Positions 60,375 to 64,000 of a DNA stretch of 64,000 nucleotides are shown piece by piece (the stretch's first letter is position 1; each line of letters starts with the position of its first letter). The stretch lies in contig NZ_CP062260.1 in NCBI RefSeq assembly GCF_014863545.1, forward strand, positions 3,410,001-3,474,000. The letters run 5' to 3'. Position numbers and translations under genes: made by a program. The notes beneath the pieces were generated by a model. It was not told where the DNA came from. It made no database searches and saw only the letters and a program-made list of their open reading frames with translations. This stretch comes from Paenibacillus sp. JNUCC32. Lineage in GTDB: Bacteria; Bacillota; Bacilli; Paenibacillales; Paenibacillaceae.

Positions 60375-61627
60375 CAGGATAACCTCCCGGTCAACCGTTC
60401 GGCCGCCAGCGTTAACAGCCTCATGGCCACTTCCTCCTTGGACATCACGGGCAGCTGCAGGACGAGCCCTTCTGCATCGAATATATGAACGCTGTTCGTG
60501 TCCGTGCCAAAGCCGGCGCCTTCCTGCGTAACATCATTGGCAACGATCAGGTCGCAATTTTTGCGTTTCAGCTTTTCCCTGGCGAACTGCTCCACCGTAT
60601 CCGTCTCGGCGGCAAAACCGATCAAGAACTGGGAGGTCTTTTGGCGTCCCAGGCTTTCCAGGATATCCGTGGTCTTGACAAGATCCAGCGTCATCGTTTC
60701 CCCGCGCTTCTTGATCTTTGACGTCGCCGCCTCCGCAGGACGATAATCGGCGACCGCTGCCGCCTTAACCACGATATCGCTCGTATCGAACACGCGCTGC
60801 ACCGCTTCGTACATATCCTGGGCCGACTCCACTCTCTCGGCAGGAATCCCCTCTGGCGGGGCTTCATCGGTATGAGCCGCAATGAGGTGGACGTCCGCTC
60901 CCAGCTGCTTGGCGGCTTTAGCAATCGCAAACCCCATTTTTCCGGAGGAATCATTCGTGATATAACGGACCGGATCAATGCGCTCGATCGTACCGCCGGC
61001 CGTGACAACCACTTTTTTGCCGTGCAATATGCCTGTCGATCCGCTCTCTACATCCTGATTCGACGCCGCGGACTCGGCTGCGCGCCCTTGGAAAAACCGT
61101 TCAACCACATCCACGATCGTATCGGGCTCCTCCATCCGTCCCTTTCCGACGTATCCGCATGCCAGAAGTCCCTCTCCGGGTTCAATCATGGACACCCCGC
61201 GGGAAACCAGCGTCTCCATGTTGGCCATGACGGCCGGATGCGTGTACATATGCACGTTCATCGCCGGCGAGATCATGACAGGAGCCGTGGTCGCAAGCAG
61301 CGTCGTGGTCAGCATGTCATCCGCCAGGCCATGTGCCATCTTGCCGATGATATTGGCCGTCGCCGGAGCAATCAGCACCAGATCGGCCAGGTCGGCCAAG
61401 TGGATATGCGAGACGACCGAGGGGTCCCTTTCGTCAAAAGTATCGCTATAAACCGGGTTTTTGGTCAGCGTCTGCAGCGTTAATTCCGGAATGAACTGCT
61501 TGGCGGATTCCGTCATGATGACATGCACATCCGCTCCCCTCTGGACAAGCCTGCTGCATAAAGTCGCTGCTTTATACGCGGCAATGCCACCTGTAACGCC
61601 AAGTACGACGACTTTTCCGTTCAACAT
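60374..61627 (-). CDS. coaBC: Bifunctional phosphopantothenoylcysteine decarboxylase/synthetase CoaBC
   Basis: A 417-residue fusion for coenzyme A synthesis. The CoaC flavoprotein half has VLGVTGGIAAYKA, HIHLADLADLVLIAPATANI with the active-site His, and ISPAMNVHMY with Asn, plus the flexible GYVGKGRM with Cys nearby. The CoaB half has VVVTAGGTIERIDPVRYITN and LIVANDVTQEGAGFG. A terminator separates it from rpoZ. Confidence 0.96.
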   Translation of the reverse strand: MLNGKVVVLGVTGGIAAYKAATLCSRLVQRGADVHVIMTESAKQFIPELTLQTLTKNPVYSDTFDERDPSVVSHIHLADLADLVLIAPATANIIGKMAHGLADDMLTTTLLATTAPVMISPAMNVHMYTHPAVMANMETLVSRGVSMIEPGEGLLACGYVGKGRMEEPDTIVDVVERFFQGRAAESAASNQDVESGSTGILHGKKVVVTAGGTIERIDPVRYITNDSSGKMGFAIAKAAKQLGADVHLIAAHTDEAPPEGIPAERVESAQDMYEAVQRVFDTSDIVVKAAAVADYRPAEAATSKIKKRGETMTLDLVKTTDILESLGRQKTSQFLIGFAAETDTVEQFAREKLKRKNCDLIVANDVTQEGAGFGTDTNSVHIFDAEGLVLQLPVMSKEEVAMRLLTLAAERLTGRLS

Positions 61628-61677
61628 GACAATCCCCCGCTTTCCATTTGTATGAAGGCTGTACTTTCATATCTTCT

Positions 61678-61703
61678 CAAAAAAATAACAACCTTTCGGT
61701 TGT
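61678..61703 (-). terminator. Terminator after rpoZ
   Basis: On the minus strand ACAACC-GAAA-GGTTGT is followed by TATTTTTTT. It lies between rpoZ and coaBC, so part of the transcripts end here. Confidence 0.8.
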
Positions 61704-61751
61704 CACATTTTCGCGCGCTAACGCATGGTATTCGAATGTTGAAAAAAAGCC

Positions 61752-61952
61752 TTAGTCCTCTCCACGCTCGATCTTCACGTAATCGCCATAGATTTCTTCC
61801 AGAGCGACACCGACGAACTTATGGGATTTCGGATGTTTCAACTCGCTGACTTCTCCTTCACGCAATTGGCGTGCACGGCGGGAAGCCGCAACCACAAGAG
61901 AATATTTACTGTCCACTTTATTCATCATTTCATCAATGGATGGATATAACAC
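61752..61952 (-). CDS. rpoZ: RNA polymerase omega subunit
   Basis: A 66-residue omega protein: MLYPSIDEMMNKVDSKYSLV, then VAASRRARQL and a C-terminal VALEEIYGDYVKI. It helps assemble RNA polymerase. The order gmk-rpoZ-coaBC is the usual one in Firmicutes. Confidence 0.96.
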   Translation of the reverse strand: MLYPSIDEMMNKVDSKYSLVVAASRRARQLREGEVSELKHPKSHKFVGVALEEIYGDYVKIERGED

Positions 61953-62009
61953 AGTCGAAGCACCTCTTCTTTATTTACTTGAAAGTTTACGCCGTCTATG
62001 AAAAACAGC

Positions 62010-62582
62010 TTACTTTCTCACCTTACAATGTTCGGCTATAATGATAGATTGTATTCTCTCGCAAGCAAGATTGATTTCATCGTTCACTACGGCATAATCA
62101 TAATGCTGCAGCAGATTGATTTCGTCAACAGCTACGGACATGCGGTGGTCGATCGTGGCCTGGCTCTCAGTCCCCCGGCCCTGGATCCGATCTTTCAGTT
62201 CGTCCAACGACGGCGGCATCAGAAACACAAAGATACCGTCCGGAAACTTCTCCTTGACCTTCAGCGCGCCCTGCACTTCGATCTCCAGTATAATATCCTT
62301 GCCGGTGGCTAATGTTTCTTCTACAAAATCACGCGGGGTTCCATAATAGTTCCCGACGTATTCCGCATATTCGAGAAGCTGGTCGTTCTCAATCATATCC
62401 ATGAATTGTTCCCGGCTTTTGAAAAAATAGTTTACGCCGTTTACCTCGCCGAGCCGCGGCGAACGCGTCGTAGCCGACACCGAATACACCAGTTCCGGAA
62501 CCCGGCTGCGAAGTGCCGTACAGACGGTTCCCTTTCCAACCCCGGAAGGACCGGACAATACAATCAATAATCCTTTAGACAT
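62010..62582 (-). CDS. gmk: Guanylate kinase
   Basis: A 190-residue kinase making GDP from GMP. The P-loop is [12 protein letters not shown], followed by [20 protein letters not shown] and [14 protein letters not shown]. The start ATG 62582 has GAGGAG just upstream; the frame opens further to 62615 without support and would run into remA. Confidence 0.96.
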   Translation of the reverse strand: MSKGLLIVLSGPSGVGKGTVCTALRSRVPELVYSVSATTRSPRLGEVNGVNYFFKSREQFMDMIENDQLLEYAEYVGNYYGTPRDFVEETLATGKDIILEIEVQGALKVKEKFPDGIFVFLMPPSLDELKDRIQGRGTESQATIDHRMSVAVDEINLLQHYDYAVVNDEINLACERIQSIIIAEHCKVRK

Positions 62583-62595
62583 AGTACTCCTCATC

Positions 62596-62856
62596 TTATT
62601 CGTCGTTGTCGTCATCTTTGCTGGACAGACGGTGAGCCACCGTTTCCGGCTGTACGGCCGATAAAATCACGTGGTCGCTATCGGTAATGATAACAGCCCG
62701 CGTCCTTCGGCCATATGTAGCATCAATCAGCATATGACGGTCCCGTGCTTCTTGAATGATCCTCTTGATCGGAGCCGATTCAGGACTCACGATTGAGATG
62801 ATCCGATTGGCCGATACGATGTTTCCGAAGCCAATATTAATAAGTTTGATTGCCAT
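62596..62856 (-). CDS. remA: Biofilm regulator RemA (DUF370)
   Basis: An 86-residue Rem[21 protein letters not shown], then [20 protein letters not shown] and [16 protein letters not shown]. In Bacillus it forms DNA-wrapping rings and activates matrix and osmoprotection genes. GGGGAG lies 10 bases before ATG 62856. It is placed between yicC and gmk as in B. subtilis. Confidence 0.95.
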   Translation of the reverse strand: MAIKLINIGFGNIVSANRIISIVSPESAPIKRIIQEARDRHMLIDATYGRRTRAVIITDSDHVILSAVQPETVAHRLSSKDDDNDE

Positions 62857-62909
62857 AGTGCGGTTGCTCCCCCTATACATTTGACTCTTACTTGCCGATG
62901 AAACTGCGG

Positions 62910-63797
62910 TTATTCCACATTGGCGGCTTGTTCACGAATCTTCTCCAGTTCCGCTTTCATTTCGACAACACGGTTTACCAGAGTCAGATGATTGGCTTTC
63001 GATCCAATCGTATTGACTTCTCTGTTCATTTCCTGAATCAGAAAATCCAGTTTACGGCCTACAGGGCTTTTCTGAAGAAGCAGCTCCCTGCATTGTTCCA
63101 AATGGCTGTGAAGTCGAATCAACTCCTCGTCCACATTGGAACGTTCAGCAAACAGAGCGACTTCCATTCCGAATATATGTTCATCAACAGCAAGCGATCC
63201 GTCATCAAGAGATTCAATGCGCTGCCGCAGGCGCTTCCGGTATTCGGCCGGAACCTCCGGAGCAAGCTCGGTCATCTCCCGGTGCAGCTGCTGCAAGCGG
63301 TCAAGCCTCTGCCCGATATCCTTCGCGAGAAAAGCGCCTTCCCTGCTGCGCATCTGGACCAGACCCTCAAGCGCTTGTTCCAGACCTTGAAGAAGCGCAT
63401 CATTCCATAACCCCTGCTGCGCTTCATCCATGGAAAGTCCGCTCGGAGTAACAAGAACATCTGGCAGCGTCAAAATATCCCGCACCGCCAGATCTCCCGT
63501 GATTCCGTATGACTTCAAATCCTCGGCTGCCTGTAAATACGCTTGAACCATGGCATGGTTCAGCACGGCACCCTGAGACTCGCCGTTGTTTTCCTTGTTA
63601 ATATAAACATCAATCCGTCCGCGTCCGATCCGGCTCTGTACCGCCCGTCGAAGCGAATCCTCGAAGAGTGCCCATTCACGGGGCATGCGAAAGACGATCT
63701 CGCAGTACCGGTGATTGACTGACTTCACTTCGAAAGAGATACTGTAGCCTTGAAAATCGACAACGGATTGCCCATATCCGGTCATGCTCAATGACAT
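62910..63797 (-). CDS. yicC: YicC/YloC-family endoribonuclease
   Basis: A 295-residue protein with the N-terminal [27 protein letters not shown] and the C-terminal DUF1732 region [35 protein letters not shown]. YicC-type proteins are RNases; in B. subtilis yloC heads this gene cluster. ATG 63797 is chosen by alignment to the family N-terminus; the Shine-Dalgarno is weak (GGATGTG). Confidence 0.92.
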   Translation of the reverse strand: MSLSMTGYGQSVVDFQGYSISFEVKSVNHRYCEIVFRMPREWALFEDSLRRAVQSRIGRGRIDVYINKENNGESQGAVLNHAMVQAYLQAAEDLKSYGITGDLAVRDILTLPDVLVTPSGLSMDEAQQGLWNDALLQGLEQALEGLVQMRSREGAFLAKDIGQRLDRLQQLHREMTELAPEVPAEYRKRLRQRIESLDDGSLAVDEHIFGMEVALFAERSNVDEELIRLHSHLEQCRELLLQKSPVGRKLDFLIQEMNREVNTIGSKANHLTLVNRVVEMKAELEKIREQAANVE

Positions 63798-63835
63798 CGG
63801 AATCACATCCATTACACTATTGTAATTGATAATTA

Positions 63836-64000
63836 TTAATGAAACAAGGGGGTCAATCGGCGGCCCGATTTCTCCCAGACGTACTCCATTAATTGTACGC
63901 TCATTTCATAGAACATAAACGGCGTCATCAAATAGATGCCGTTAAAATGCTCTGTCGCAACATCCAGCAGCTCCTTGCCGATCTTGACGCCCATCGCCCG
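63836..64000 (-). CDS. Methylenetetrahydrofolate reductase C-terminus (YitJ/MetF-like, partial)
   Basis: The last 54 codons of a gene that begins right of the window. They encode GVKIGKELLDVATEHFNGIY, LMTPFMFYEMSVQLMEYV and WEKSGRRLTPLFH. The NGIYLMTPF...YE pattern is the end of the MetF barrel, as in bifunctional homocysteine methyltransferase/methylenetetrahydrofolate reductase (YitJ). Whether the methyltransferase half is present cannot be seen. It lies 38 bases upstream of yicC on the same strand. Confidence 0.75.
   Translation of the reverse strand, partial: RAMGVKIGKELLDVATEHFNGIYLMTPFMFYEMSVQLMEYVWEKSGRRLTPLFH

Overview
The window is about 64 kb of chromosome from an endospore-forming, moderate-GC Gram-positive bacterium, most probably a Paenibacillus. 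The right third follows the gene order of Bacillus subtilis around priA, prkC and spoVM. Sporulation genes (spoVM, a SpoVIF-like gene) are present. The SOS, Zur and ArsR operators are Firmicutes-type, and Shine-Dalgarno sequences are strong, often with GTG or TTG starts. No rRNA, tRNA, CRISPR array or intact mobile element was seen.

Region 1 (1-14.3 kb, + strand except one gene) is nutrient uptake and catabolism. It holds a glycerol-phosphate-type ABC importer (ugpA partial, ugpE, ugpB), arginase and ornithine aminotransferase (rocF, rocD), an SDR epimerase, a Met/His-rich DUF1541 lipoprotein, and a mannoside operon. That operon is an AraC regulator followed by a mannose-6-phosphate isomerase with an unusual N-terminal extension, a ROK kinase and a GH38 glycosidase. 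It is followed by a non-coding scar holding a frameshifted IS1182-type transposase remnant and a large structured element.

Region 2 (14.9-26.6 kb, - strand) is an anaerobic nitrate respiration island: narG-narH-narJ-narI, the oxygen/nitrate sensing system nreA-nreB-nreC, a nitrate transporter fused to a PAS domain, and ywiC. Similar TAGGGAA/TTCCC palindromes lie before narG and before narK.

Region 3 (26.6-43 kb) is a mosaic of accessory and stress genes: a Gfo/Idh dehydrogenase, an HSL-type esterase, a zinc-free L33 gene under a perfect Zur box, and a MocR regulator. It also contains an arsenic locus with two ArsR repressors and two different operator families, a Cache-GGDEF cyclase, a LexA-controlled Y-family polymerase cassette, a purine permease and the SRAP protein YedK.

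Region 4 (43-64 kb, almost all - strand) is conserved housekeeping. From transcription start to end it runs yicC, remA, gmk, rpoZ, coaBC, priA, def, fmt, rsmB, rlmN, prpC, prkC, rsgA, rpe, then spoVM, oppositely oriented rpmB, fakA, a DegV (FakB-like) gene, recG and the SpoVIF-like gene. A pair of tandem hairpin repeats sits between rpmB and spoVM. The right edge cuts the 3' end of a MetF/YitJ-type gene.

The least ordinary items are the NarK-PAS fusion, the shared nar palindromes, the two-operator arsenic locus, the extended mannose isomerase, and the two structured non-coding elements. None is proven to be a new system from sequence alone.
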